DNA of 64,000 nt from Rhododendron vialii (GCF_030253575.1 NC_080560.1:9296501-9360500); one strand, 5' to 3'; shown: positions 22,249 to 34,744, counted from the stretch's first letter. Notes: generated from the sequence alone by a model not told the origin. A program made the numbers and translations.

Positions 22249-24250
22249 TGTAACGCCCAGATTTTTCAAAGAATTTCGAAAGCATTAACTCTAAAATACG
22301 CTGAATTTTACAAACTACTAGACCCTTATATGTCCTTATACAAAAATTACAATCTCAAAATAATACAAAAATCTACACACATTTTTATATAAAAATAACT
22401 CCAGAGTGACTCTAATTTTCACACGGATTCTGAGCAACGTTGGCCCAGCCTCCGTTTCAGGAGTCCCACCTGGATTAACTGCTCCACTGTAGAATCCTGA
22501 ATGCTTTGGCAAATTGATCGTTGAAGCAAACGATTTGTCAGGATACAAATGTATCCTGAGTGATATAATTCACCAAGTAAAAATCCTAAAATTCAATACC
22601 CCATTATGCAATTTCAATGAAATAATACAAAGTTATACAACAATTACAATACGCAGTCTTAAGTAGCATTTTATGAATTTATCTTGTATTTAAACAGTTT
22701 CTACGATTCTCCTCTATCGAGAATCTTTTCCTCCCAATATTTCTAAGCATGACCGTCCCATGATTAAATTCCCTCTCGTTGTCCTGCAACGGGGTCCTAA
22801 GTGAGTGCATTTAGCCTTTCAAAAAAAAAAAAAGCCTTTCAAAAAAAAGTGAGTGCGTCTAGGTTATTTACCTAACGGACTCATTTATTACCATGGCAAG
22901 AGGTAAAGGTCCCACCGAAGTTAATCATGACTGTCATAACCAGAATCCCAATCTCAAAACCGATATCATCCCTCGTATCATCTCATCTCATGTACCATCT
23001 CTTGTATCAACTCATTCTCCCCCCCTTAGGATATTGCACATACAACACAATTCCTTTGGATGCACATACAACAACACTCATTGAGAGCTCGCATCAACTC
23101 ACGAGGGTGCACATACAGCACAATCCTCTTGAAATCTCGCATACAACGCACAATGTCCATTCATATAGTGCTACTTGCCCTATTAACGTCTATTCAATTT
23201 CAATACTACCTCGAAAACCCCCAGGGTACCTTTTGTCCAATTTCTACGTTCCCATAGCAATACACATCACATTAATCCATATAACAAACAACAGTTCAAA
23301 AATTCAACAGGACTTACAAAATACATTATCACTTGCATCATGTTCGACATATGAAATCCAACACATGGAATTTAACAACTTCTAGATTTACCATTTTTAT
23401 TTATTAGATTAATACTCACGATATTTTCAAAAATAATTTATTGAAAACGTTTTCTTAATTTCAAACTATCTTCTTTTACGCTATTACGATTTATTTTTAA
23501 AAATACCATATTTATTTAGTATTTTTGAAATCATTTATTCTACTTCCTTATTTTTTTTTACAAAATTAATATTCAACCTAATAATTAATTATACACTTAA
23601 AATTTTGTCTATTTCTCATGTCTAGTATTTTTATAAAACGTTTCTACCATTTGTCCATTTAAACATTATTTTAAACTCCCATAATATTCATAGATTTTAC
23701 AAACTAGTTTTTATTGTAAAATATTTATTACTAATTTTAGTTTTTACTATACTTTATTTTTTTTGTTAACAAAATACAATAAATATTTAATATCAGATTT
23801 TTATAATAAGGTGATATGAGAATGTGGCTAGTAATATATTGTGAAATTAGATTATAAGTAGTAACTATTTTTTTTAAAACAAAAATAGCTCCTCATTTAT
23901 AATTTAAATCTAATTCATTACATATTTAATTATTAAGTAAATTACAACATAAATTATGATTATTCTAATAATTATTAGTCGCACAATTCTTCACCTAAAC
24001 ATGAATTTTAACCCCACAATTCACCACAATTTCTCATATATGCAACAATTAAGCCGTTTAATCTAGGTCTGGGCCTGCCAAAAAATTTTCAATACAATAA
24101 GGACTAAAAGTTAATGAAAACAGGACTAAAAATTAATTAATAAATTAAAATCAGGTCACCATCTACATCAGAATTTAAGTTTTGGTCCTATTTCCATTAA
24201 AATGCAGATTAAGGTTTCGGGTTTCTGCAAAACTACCTCAAACGCGATTC
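22249..24250 (-). mobile_element. LTR-like retroelement sequence, reverse orientation
   Basis: Begins TGTAACGCCCAGATTTTTCA, which on the minus strand is a '...GGGCGTTACA' LTR end like those of the family-A units. It is AT-rich and non-coding, with short repeated phrases ('cacatacaacac', 'gtgagtgc') comparable to the repeat block in copy 1. The other end was not identified, so the limits and the single-element status are tentative. Confidence 0.35.
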
Positions 24251-24259
24251 AAAGATTGG

Positions 24260-24772
24260 GTAAGTGTTGTACAGTGTCCGTAGAACACTGGGGTGGTTCC
24301 AAAATCTCGGGGCGGCGTCCGGTGGCACTCCGTTGGGGCTGTGGCGGCGGCGCTCGCACGAAACTTACGGCAAACACACACTCAAGGCTGTTTTTTTTTT
24401 ATTAAAACCACCGGGATGGAATTTGGAGGAGTGAGGGAGGTGTATGGTGGTGGGTACGGCCGGAGGAGGTGGGGTTCGGTTGTGGCCGGAGGACGTGGCG
24501 GGTTCGGCGGTGGAGGAGTCCGAGAGGTGGGTGGTGCGGGGTGGAGGTGGTGTTTTGGGTGGCGGCGGCGGTGGGTGATTATGGAGCCGAGAGGTAGAGA
24601 GGTGGCAGAGGAGATGATGGTGGAGGACGTTCGGCAGGTGCTCCGGTGGCAGGCGGTAGGAGGTGGTGGTGCGGGGTGGAGGTCGGCCGAGGGGTGGTGG
24701 TGGGTCGGAGCAGGGGAGGAGGCCGAGGAGGTGGGGGCCGAGAGATGGTGCGGCAGGAGGGTGGCCGAAGGT

Positions 24773-24814
<42 letters not shown>

Positions 24815-24900
24815 GTGTATGTGTGTGTGTGTCTACTGAACAAAAAAGGAAAAGAACTAGGAAAGAAGGAAGTGATCGGGGAGGGAGTATAAATACAAAA
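24260..24900. other. GC-rich, G-skewed low-complexity tract
   Basis: A GGTGG/GGAGG-rich stretch with long open frames on both strands, followed by a (CT)n tract at about 24773-24811. The frames encode only Gly/Arg/Trp or Pro/His/Ser low-complexity sequence and are not credible genes. The 'gctgacgtcatgatga.gtca' block at 24918-24940 recurs inverted at about 33990-34012, so this belongs to a dispersed repeat. Confidence 0.45.
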
Positions 24901-25906
24901 ATGTTACTCACACAATTGCTGACGTCATGATGAAGTCAGAGCAAAACGACATTGTTTTAAAAATAAAAGAAAAGAGTAGGTCACGAACAACATAGGCGCT
25001 TTCCCCTTCTCGTTCCCTCGATCAAAATACAGACCATAGAAGCAAAAGAGGGGCTCCCACCACCGCTACCACTATTGGCGACCACCACAACCCAACCCCA
25101 GCTGTTCCCCCATCACCGGCGACCGCCACCACCACCGGCTTCTGGGCACCCCGACGCTGTCCACGACGAATGTCTCTCTCTCTCTCTTTTTGTTTCAGAT
25201 AGATAGATTACCTCCACTATTTACTCCTCATCCTCATCAATTAGAGAGTTTTAATTTGAGAAATCCTAAACTGTTGTGCTGCGAAAAAAAAAACCTACTT
25301 CAAAAATTTGAGAAACCCCTAATTTGAAAATATGAGAAACCCTAAATTGGAGTTGTTAACCCAAAATAGTGATTTAATGTGTTGATAATCTTTGTAAATT
25401 GATACCGTACCATTTTGTTGGCCTATATGAATGGTTTGCAAGAATTTGTACATTTAGTTGGGGTATTCGTTCTCTTTAGGATTTTGGTTGTTCTAAGGAA
25501 GAATATTTGTTGTTGCCGAGCAAAAAAAAAAAAGAATATTTGTTGTTCGTTCTCCTTAGGATTTAGATTTCGACCCTTATCACCTATGCATGCATGCCTT
25601 TTGATTCAAGAAAATTTTGCATGGTTATTTCTGATTTGCACAATATGGTGGTGACTATGTTTACTGGCTATTTGTTTGGATATGCTGCATTCAAAGCATT
25701 GTTTAACCATAGTTCTGTTATGGTATTTTCAGAGCACCTTTCTAAGTTCACATACGTTTTTAATCCACTCGAGAACTACTAAACACGATCTCCTTTTATG
25801 CCAATCAAATATTTCATTTTGTTCCATAATCTTTCTGGTTCATCTGGTACTACAATAATTGATAGTTCTCTAATTCTTGGGGTTTTGACTTTATTGCACA
25901 TCTTAG

Positions 25907-26412
25907 ATTTTGGCAAATGCTATGGGACTTGGGAAGACAATAATGACCATAGCTCTCCTTCTTGCTCATTCAGAAAGAGGTGGATCATTAGATAGTCCTT
26001 CCACGAGCAGAGCCTTCATTGAAAATAGCAAGAAACAAATTTTTCTGGTTTTGATAACCTTGTGAAGCGAAAGAACTCCCTTATTGGTGGTGGCAATCTG
26101 ATTGCATGTCCCATGACGCTTTTGGGCAGTGGAAGGTGCACATACTCCATTTTGACATTCCTTTTTAACTTTTTCCACGACACCCCGAAATGGATGTGTC
26201 AAGATTATAGTGAGATGATTTTCATTCGGAAGTCTGATATTTTATTTCTTGTTGTCTATTGATAGGCAGAGATTGAAACTCATGCATAGCCTGAGTCTTT
26301 GTCAGTCTATATTCATTATGGACAAAGCAAACCAAAGGATGCAAAAATTATTGCTCAGAATGATGTTGTACTAACCACCTATGGAGTTTTAGCATCATAA
26401 TTTTCAGCAAAG
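25907..26412 (+). pseudogene. RAD5-like SNF2 helicase fragment, broken
   Basis: Two exon-like blocks are visible, 25907-26135 and 26266-26412, after an acceptor-like TCTTAG and separated by a GT-AG intron. Block 1 reads ILANAMGLGKTIMTIALLLA, the Walker A/helicase motif I region of HIRAN-SNF2 (RAD5/HLTF) helicases; after a frame change it continues RKNSLIGGGNLIACPMTLLG. Block 2 reads SLSVYIHYGQSKPKDAKIIA and QNDVVLTTYGVLAS, the motif Ia region. Two frameshifts (near 26025 and before the intron) and two stops (in 'catgcaTAGcct' and 'gcatcaTAAttt') disable it. The rest of the helicase is absent. The preserved intron means the fragment was copied from DNA, not mRNA. Confidence 0.8.
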
Positions 26413-26597
26413 GTACTTGAGATTTCTTGTTCTGTGTTTTTAGAGAAATCTCTTAGCAAAATCCTGCTCAAGTAGCCTGAGACCACCGAAAGGGCTCAAG
26501 GAGAAAGAATTGCTAGTGCTTACAGCCAATAAAGAAACTTAGACCATATTTCCCCAAATACGTACAGATGCTTGGAGCCTACAAAGTTGCAGCGACT

Positions 26598-27474
26598 AAG
26601 ATGATTCATGAGTTTAAATAGAGAGATATGAGCACAAAGATGACTTCGCTTGGCAGTTCAAGAACTTCGAGATGCCACATGCCGTTGAAAGAGATTGAAG
26701 CTATTCAAGTGAATCAAAGACCAAGAAAATGATCAATTGTTGTAATTTGAAATATAAAGTTGGAATTTGTTGAAATATCAAGTTGTAGCTTCAAGTTTTA
26801 GTTTTGCAAAATCAAACTTCAATTGTAGCCTATGAATGTGGCTTGTGAATAGTGATTTAGAATGAGAAATGTCCGGCATGGGCTTTTGCATAACCTCATG
26901 TTGTTTCTATTATTGTTATTGTTGTACTGACTGAGACGCGAGACGTCAGGCTATGACTAAAAAACATAGAAGATTATGCCAAAAATTTTCCAAAACCAAA
27001 TACACTAGCATGATTCTATAATAATAATATCATGATCTCAATATAAAACAAGAGCAAAAAGAATACAGATAGCCAATTTGACATTCTAACATGTCTATGT
27101 CCATTTTCATTAATCAAAAAGAACAATCCATTGTCAACAACTAAAGTGGCACAATTTTATGAACAAAAGTAGAATGCGTCTCATTAAAGAAAACTTGAAA
27201 CAGAAATCTCCAACCATCTACTTCATGAAAGATCATTACAAGGACACAAAAGGGGACACAGGACATAGGACACGATATAAAACTACAACTTGATATTCCA
27301 ACAAATTACAACTTCATATTCCAAATTACAACAATTGATCATTTTCTTGGCCTTTAATTCACTTGAATAGCTTCAATCTCTTTCAACGGCATGTGGCATC
27401 TCGAAGTTCTTGAACTGCCAAGCGGAGTCATCTCTGTGCCGATATCTCTCTATTTAAACTCATGAATCATCTTG
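26598..27474. repeat. Inverted repeat with 190-bp arms
   Basis: Arms 26598-26790 and 27283-27474 are about 90% identical in inverted orientation (for example 'gagatgccacatgccgttga' and its inverse), with a spacer of about 490 bp. The arms show no recognised coding product. The structure lies inside the larger 25-29 kb segment. Confidence 0.75.
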
Positions 27475-28739
27475 GTTGTTGTAGCTTTTTCCAAACAAAA
27501 ACTCTTCTTGGGTAGGAATAAGCAATGGCTGCTTTGGCTTGGGTGTGAAATTCCAAAGTGAATCCAAAACAATAAAATAGTTTGTCATCTTTTCAACTTC
27601 ACACAATGACCGTATCTTACATGAGTAGCTGGATGCATGTAATCAAGCTGCCCTCCCAATCTTCTCAACCATAACGTGAGAATAACAATGAGCAATAAGG
27701 AAAACACCAAAATTACTAGAAATAAAATCACATGACAACATAGTAAAAATCCCTCCATTGCTTACATTTTGGGAGTTCAGTTGCATGTTGGTAGGCCTTG
27801 CTTGGATAGAGTGATGTTGAGTAACGTATCGGGCTGGCTGTGTCCTGCTCCCCACATGTCCAATTATCTGTAGAAGGAAAAGAAAATCCACTAAGAAAGT
27901 TCCCTATGAGGTGATAATATTGCTTCACACTTATCACAAAAAATTACTTCTCTTTTATGCAAAAAAATTGGCTGTGTAGACTTTACTTCTCCCTTTTGTA
28001 AGTGAAGAAAGATAGCATTATAAGTGTACCAGTAGAGAAAATCCATGAAGTAAATTTGTCGTACATGCACTAAATCTAGAACAAGCTAAAGAATCTAAAG
28101 GGATGCATAGTAAGGTGGCTATGAATAGGTCCTCCATTGGTTCAACAACTACATGGCCAATTGCTAGATAAACGGAGTAAAGGTAGCTCGAAGAACCTTA
28201 TTGTTGCTCTGACTATGGAGCGGGAGGGGATGCCACGGGCTTTGCTTCTAGGTAAACGAAGTTAATGAAGTCAACCTGATCTCCTGCGATACTAACAAAA
28301 GTAAAGAAATAGGAATGCATGAAAACTACCATCAGCTGCATTCTCCTGCTTAGCTTGCCATCATTTAGTTGACAATTGTTTAGCGACTCTTCCAACAGCA
28401 ACGTTTAAATAGAAAGGATTTTAAGGTTGTTTCTCACGTGAAACAAGCTTCTAGAATTTTAGATTACAACTTATAAGAACATGGAGGTAATTTCATGCTT
28501 TCCTTGTGGACTAAGTGTTAATGTGCGTCTACTGGTATCCTCATATCACTTATGAGAGCCATTGATAATGCTAGCATGATTCCAAAACAAATTAATAAGA
28601 GGATTTTCCATTTGCATGCTACCAATATTGTCTTCCACTATACCAAAATCATCAAGTATGATCTTCAACCATATCTCGATATTGAACAGCCATCCAAAGT
28701 ATAAACTCTTTCACTATTAGAAAAAATAAAACTTTAATT
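27475..28739. other. Unassigned interior of the 25-29 kb segment
   Basis: Short minus-strand frames at 27643-27937 and 28213-28401 have no recognised domain. They could be degraded captured exons or chance. No RNA gene was seen. Confidence 0.3.
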
Positions 28740-28851
28740 TTCGAATTGAAGCCATAATTTTCAAATTAGGGTTTCTTTTCAGCAACTTAATTTAGGGGTT
28801 TTTTTCCCACCAACTCAACAACTCAATTAAGGATACTAATTGAAACAAGGA

Positions 28852-28912
28852 GAGAGAGGGAGAGAGAGAGAGAGAGAGAGAGAGCGGGGGGGGGGGGGGG
28901 GGGGGGGGGGGG
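28852..28912. repeat. (GA)n followed by a 27-base G run
   Basis: A GA tract (about 28852-28884) runs into an uninterrupted run of 27 G at 28886-28912. Long G homopolymers are unstable and error-prone in sequencing, so the exact length should not be trusted. Confidence 0.85.
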
Positions 28913-29052
28913 CGTCGGACTACCTAGATGTCGGTGGTGGTGGCGTTCGTCGGCAATGGAAAGCGTTGGGGTTGGGTTTTGGTGGTGGAGGTGGGAACTG
29001 TGGTCGCCGGTGGAGGTGGGAAGCGTTGTCAAGGTGGTGGCCAGGGCCAGCC

Positions 29053-32014
29053 TGTAGAGACCCGTATTATTTTTTTAGGCTATATATATATTTTTTTTAA
29101 TGTATAGCCCGTCAAGATAGACAGTGCGGATATTCAGTGTGACGTGTTTGTGGAAGGATATAAGAGTAATTGTGTGAAGGGTGCACGTGTGAGTGTGGTG
29201 CGAGAAGCGGAGGATTGCTCCCCACTTCTACAATTTCCCCAGGAGACTACTTTCTCACATTTCTCTTTTCTCACTCTCTCGGCACTCTCTCTCCTCCTCT
29301 CCTCCGAAAAACTTCCTCCTCTCTTCTCTCTTCGATTTCATCTACCTAGGGGGTGATTCCGGACAAGGTCCGAGAATTAAAGTTGTTATACGGTGCATGG
29401 GCTTTCCGAATATCCAAGAAAAATCATGATCGGACCGCGTGGGAGCTTGGTTGACTTGGTCAAAGGTTCGGGTTTTGCTCAAAACCCATGAGGTAGGGAT
29501 CTCTTACTCTTGTTATGCGTTTATACGGTGTTTATGTACCTAGATCGTGCTTTGTTTCGTTGTTTGAGGTTGTTTGTTCCATTTCCGAAATTCTGCAGAA
29601 ACATTGTCTTTGTTTTTGGGGTTTTACGCCTTCTTAAACTCATGATAGAATTTTGATTCCTTCGTATGAAATAGAGTAGACTTAGAGCCCGTTCTAATGC
29701 CGCTGGAATCATACGAAACCGTCGAGAATTGAATTGATGGTGATTTTTAGAAAACTGGTCTGCAATCTGTCTCGTGTTCTGGATGTCAGCCCACTTCGAA
29801 TGGCCATAACTTCCTCGTCCGATGTCCGTTTCATGCAAACTTTATATCGATTCGAAGGTCTTGAAGTCAGCTTTCATTTGCCACTAGAATCGTCTTAAAA
29901 CTCTTAGTACACAGAAAGTTATGTCCGTTTGAGTGGAGGTGTGTCAATCTGTCATGCTGCGCGACAGATTCGTGTAGCCTGGGAAAACCGCTGTTTAACC
30001 ACCCTTTGAGGGCAGATTTGACAAGGGTTCCTTCGTGACTTTTAAGCTTCATTCAATCGCGCAACTATTGGGACTGGAATCACTCAAAAATATTAAGAAC
30101 TCGATTTATAGTAATTTTCAGAAGATTGAACGAAAATCTGAAAATCTGGGCAGGGTATCGGGCTGCGTTTTCTTTTTATTGTTTGTTATGGTTAAATGAT
30201 GCTATTGGTTATGGGTCCTTGTGGGTTTTAAACATTAGTAAGTTGGTGATAATTTGGCGTTGGAATCATTGAAAAATATTGAGTATGCAATTTTTAATGA
30301 TATTGTATAATCGTTTTAACTCGATAATGGATGTGAGATTGATTATGGATGGATTGTGCATAATGAATGATGTTTATGGACCTATGATTCGAGTGTTACG
30401 GCTACGTGTGACATCGAACTTTGTATGTATCATGGTGTGGCATGTCATAGCATATGGACAATGGATGGAGTCGTATCCAACTTCGGATGTCGACGAAGGT
30501 TACGGGGCCTAACACCGCCCGGAATTCACGTCAATATGGACGGAGCCTGGTTCACCTCATTGGTGGGACCTTGGCGAGGGTTACGGGGCCCAACACCGCC
30601 CGGAATTCACGTCAATATGGACGGAGCCCGGTCACCTCATTGGTGGGACCTTGGCGAGGGTTACGGGGCCCAACACCGCCCGAAATTCACGTCAATATGG
30701 ACGGAGCCCGGTTCACCTTCTTGGTGGGACCTTGGCGAGGGTTACGGGGCCCAACACCGCCCGGAATTCACGTCAATATAGACGGAGCCTGGTTCACCTC
30801 ATTGGTGGGACCTTGGCGAGGGTTACGGGGCCCAACACCGCCCGGAATTCACGTCAATATGGACGGAGCCCGGTTCACCTTCTTGGTGGGACCTTGGCGG
30901 GGGTTACGGGGCCCAACACCGCCCGAAATTCACGTCATTATGGACGGAGCCCGGTTCACCTTCTTGGTGGGACCTTGGCGGGGGTTACGGGGCCCAACAT
31001 TGCCCGGTGCATTGCTTTGCATCACATATCACGCATTGTTGATTGGTTGAGCTAGACTTATGACCTGTGTTGCTTGAGAAATGAAAAGAGAGATAAAGTT
31101 GTTAATCTAATGTTTGGCTTGTCGTTCGACTTTGAACCGTATCTTGGATTACTATTCTTCCTCACTGAGCCTCTTGTTCGGTACAAATCAAGGAAACTAG
31201 TTCTTGTTGCATGGAGTGGCTAATACTTGAGAAATGAAAGATAAATTATTTATGTTAAAAAAAAGGAAATCCAATGATATGTTTGTGTTGTTCTGCTGAT
31301 AGATATACTCATTGTTATTAGCGTCTTGGGGTTCGTTGTACATGTATAATGTTGCTCACCTACCACTGTTGGTGCATGATCATCACATATTCGTATGGAT
31401 CGAGGCAAAATGGAGTAATTGTGTAGCGATGGACAAGTGACGGTTGAGGATAAGTTGTGATCTAATTAGGATAATTCGAGTTGGTTTATGCTTCTAGTTT
31501 GACGCATGAGCTGTTAGGAATACCTTTATGAAATTATGATCCCCTGGTTGTAGTATGCTCGTTTGTGGTGGAAAACTCACGTTTCTTGTGGTATCTCGTC
31601 TCATCACTCAGTCTAGGTGTATGATTCATCACATTTTCATATAGCTTGCGTATAGATTTTCCTACTGGGCTAGTGTAGCTCACCCTATCATTTTCAGGTA
31701 CGATTCAAGGAAGTTGACATGGAGTACATGTTGTGCATTTGTGACCAAACCTTTAAAAAGGTATTCAAGAAGGATTTCATAGCACAAGATCTGAAAGAGC
31801 ATTTTTTTTTGGAAAGATAGTATTTGTAAATTGTAATAATATTTCCCTAGGATATTGGTATTTTGATGATTTAGGGCCTTCGAGTTAGAATGTAATATTT
31901 GTTTTATTTGAGAACAGTGAACAAAAAGATCTTTTGGGGTATTATTTGTATTACAGCGAGGACTTTATTTATTAAAAATGTTTATTATTTATGTTGAAAA
32001 TTGAGGGCGTGACA
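29053..32014. mobile_element. Solo-LTR-like unit, family A copy 2, with minisatellite
   Basis: Begins TGTAGAGACCCGTATTATTT and ends ATTGAGGGCGTGACA. The exact 5-bp repeat CAGCC flanks it (29048-29052 and 32015-32019). TG...CA ends and a 5-bp duplication are LTR hallmarks. At 2962 bp it is unusually long, has no credible genes, and is collinear with copy 1 at 8835-11271, except that copy 1 lacks the 81-bp minisatellite. I infer a solo LTR left by recombination, or a terminal-repeat-only non-autonomous unit. Confidence 0.7.
30498..31006. repeat. 81-bp minisatellite, six full copies plus a partial
   Basis: Repeat starts are 30498, 30579, 30659, 30740, 30821, 30902 and 30983: period 81, except one 80-bp unit that lost a T. 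Each unit contains 'GGTTACGGGGCCCAACACCG', 'GGAATTCACGTCAATATGGA' and 'TTGGTGGGACCTTGGCG.GGG'. Because 81 is a multiple of three, frames stay open across it and give false 118-198-codon ORFs. Confidence 0.95.
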
Positions 32015-32019
32015 CAGCC

Positions 32020-33500
32020 CGAGGTATTTGGATGCCTAATGCCTATTCTAAGAATGATGCCCTAAACGCTGATAAGTGGCTAAGATTGTAAAGTCTTGGC
32101 GCCTAAAATCCTTTAATTTGTAGCGTTTGATTCCCTAATTTATTATTTTTATTCCATTTTGCACGTAAGGTTGTGTTTTGATAGTTTCAGGAAATACGTG
32201 GCATTAAGGCGGTTTTTATCGCTAAGGGTTGCTGTCGGAAGTATTAAAGCATCCAAGGCCTTGTGGCGGCGCCCCATCAAGTCCCGTCGGGTGATTAATG
32301 AAGAAGGGAGAGAGCGTTGGGTCGTCGTCGGGCTGTTAAGACCAAGGCAGGCACAAAGACAGTTTTCTGCCATGTATGAACCGGTACTGGGGGTTGCCCA
32401 GTACCGGTCTGTGATGATAAGAGTTTTTGGCAGATTTTTGAAGGCTATGAACCGGTACGAGGAGTTGGCCAGTATCGGTACATACTGCAGAAAATGTTCA
32501 CGTTTTTGCTACATTTTCACTTTTGGGATATTTTTCACTTTTGGCTACTTTTAGGATATTTTTGAGATATTTTGTGAGAGAAGAAGCCACCTTGTATAAA
32601 TAGGGCTTCCTTCTCTCTTCTTGAGGATCTCTTGTCATATATCACTTTAAGTCTTTTAAATTTTTAGAACTCCATTAAAAGCTCTCAAGCTTTTGTGTTA
32701 ATTTCTTCAAGAACTCCTTAAGGTATTTATCGTTTGTTAATTTCTCGTTTATTAAAGTTGCTTGTACGGACTAGATCTTTGGTAATATCAAGTTTGTTTT
32801 CAATTTCTTCGGTTAAAAGTAATGTCTCGTTTTTATATTTTCTTCTATGCTTTAAGTATGTGTGAGTAGTCATTAGGCTAAGTCTCGGGATACTCTTTCC
32901 CGAGGACATAGGTTGTTATTTAGTTCTCGAACCATCAGGCTTAAAATCATGGTTTTCGGAATAGGGCTTAACTTGCATTTTTGGTCTAAACAAGAGGTGT
33001 TAACTCCTTGGTAAGGTGCTTAGTCAAGCGGTCTTGGCAAGCGGCTCACAGAGGGCTCGTGGTCTCCTATGTGTTCGATAAATATTAAAAACAAGTTGAT
33101 TCGCCTTCGTTAAATCACATCTTTCGTAAACTTAGCCATTTAAGATAAATCCTCCGGGCGTGAGCACACGGTCGTGACTCTCGCCTGAGTTATAATCGAG
33201 AACCGGTAACAGCTTTAGTCAAGGGTTAGACGATCCCTAGACTTGCCTCTTTTAAAGTTTTTAATCTCATTTCTAGTTTTTCGTGTTTAGCATTTCCACC
33301 GTTAAAGCAAAATCAAGTTGGTCGTCTTAAACGCCAAAATTCTATCTCATAAAACCTCCAATCCGAATTAAGTTATATTTGATTTTCTGTGGGAACCATC
33401 CCGGACTTCCGGATATTATGCTACCGACGACCTAGCCGTACGCTTGGGGTTTTCTCAACTTTACATTTGAAGGCGAGGTTTGGAGCTAAGCAAACGCTTG
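32020..33500 (+). mobile_element. Probable LTR-retrotransposon remnant
   Basis: Non-coding DNA with LTR-like features: a TATA box (tgtataaataggg, about 32593), a following pyrimidine-rich start region, and at 33390-33480 the phrase 'CCGGACTTCCGGATATTATG ... CCGTACGCTTGGGG', which resembles stretches found at or just past the 5' LTR of plant Ty3/gypsy elements. No gag or pol reading frame was found. The boundaries are uncertain. Confidence 0.4.
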
Positions 33501-34494
33501 ACAATTTTTATGAAAAAAAAAAAACAGTCAGAGAAAGCCAAAACTATAGTATTAAATCCACTTTGCCAATTAAGTCTTTCCTTTTTCAACGTAGGAGAAA
33601 CAAGTTGCAAAAAAAAGCCTACTACTTATAGTCTCACATCACTAGTTGAAGGAAACAATGAAAACAAAGAATTTTTTATAAGTAGAAAGTTCTACTGCCT
33701 CAGTATCAATACTCAAGAGACTGAGCCTTGCTTCTGAAACTTGGACTGAGCATTTCCTAATAAGAGTCCTACCCAATCCAAATACTTAAAAAAATTAGGG
33801 TGCCCCAAAAATTGGGCATCTTGGAGATGGCCAAGGCCAAGGCCTTGTGCCTGGGCCGACTGTGGTGGTGGCCCCCCCTCTCTCTCTATTATCTTCTCTA
33901 ATTGTGAATGTGGGGAGGGAAGGGAATGGAAAGGGAAAACCGAGAAAGCGCAACCTGTTTTTTTTTATAGCAAAACAACGTCGTTTTTTGCCGACGTCAT
34001 CATGACGTCAGCTATTGTGTGGGAGATATTATGTGAGTAGTATTTTTAGTATAATGATGAGGTGGGGGAGGAGTGAGGTGATATGTTGGGAAAAGGAGGG
34101 GACAAGGGAAAAGAAAAAGAGAAAAAAGATAAGGGAAATGGGGAGGGGCTCGCCTGGTGGAAAAAGTGGGGCGGCTGGAAATGGTAAGGGGATTTGGGAG
34201 GAAGAATTATTATCGCGGGGACGGAAACGTATCACGCGGTGTATGGTAGTCCGATTTTTGAGTTTGGAAAAATTTGAAAATATTTTAAGACTAACCCTGG
34301 TTTGGGATTACAGAACAGAAATCTTGACAGCCAAGAAAATACCTTTTTTGTGGATATTAATACATCCAAATTGAATTTAAACGGAAATTAACTAATTAAA
34401 TCAAATTTTATTAACTAGCAAATCGGAAACAATGAAAATGATTTTGAAATAATATCACGAAATTTTTATTTATTAAAAATTTTGGGATATTATA
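33501..34494. other. Repeat-derived intergenic DNA
   Basis: Contains a (CT)-rich patch (about 33878-33890) and, at about 33990-34012, an inverted relative of the 'gctgacgtcatgatga' block found at 24918. The plus and minus open frames at 34015-34374 are purine-rich low complexity. No gene supported. Confidence 0.4.
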
Positions 34495-34709
34495 ACTCCC
34501 TCTGATAATGTTTGTACAGACTGCAAAATAAGAACGTAAAAATCATATAATTTTTTTGCCAGAAAAAATTAAAAAAATTTAACAGCTTACTAGATATCAA
34601 TGAGTTTTTTTAATTTATGAAGATTTTGAACTGTATCTTGAAAAAATACGTTACTTTATTTATTATTAATTATTTTGCACACACGACAAACATTATAGGA
34701 CAAATGGAG
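34495..34709. mobile_element. Stowaway-like MITE
   Basis: The left end ACTCCCTCTGATAATGTTTGT and the right end ACAAACATTATAGGACAAATGGAG are inverted and flanked by TA. The ends have drifted from the canonical CTCCCTCCGT. Confidence 0.7.
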
Positions 34710-34744
34710 TACCACTGTAATAGTTAGGGCGAGTTCTTTTAAAC

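Larger units (their letters stand above)
25045..29035. mobile_element. Large inverted-repeat-bounded segment (Pack-type element candidate)
   Basis: Diverged inverted arms of about 300 bp (25045-25345 and 28740-29035) share a Pro/His-codon-like 'CCACCACCACCGG' / 'CGGTGGTGGTGG' stretch, a CT/GA tract and an 'aaaccctaaattgg / ccaaattagggttt'-type block. Between them lie a broken RAD5-like fragment (25907-26412) and a second inverted repeat (26598-26790 and 27283-27474). The right arm is interrupted at 29052 by a solo LTR. Transposition is inferred, since no target duplication was found. Confidence 0.45.

Noticed and set aside
24293..24911. Open frames of 94-199 codons on both strands
   Set aside because: Composition is GGT/GGA or CCA/CAC low complexity ending in a CT microsatellite; frames stay open because of base composition.
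30498..31006. CRISPR-like regular array
   Set aside because: The units are head-to-tail 81-bp tandem repeats with no unique spacers, in a plant nuclear sequence.
30425..31055. Repeat-containing ORFs of 118-198 codons in three frames
   Set aside because: They arise because an 81-bp minisatellite has a period divisible by three. One 80-bp unit shifts the frame, and no start context or domain supports a protein.
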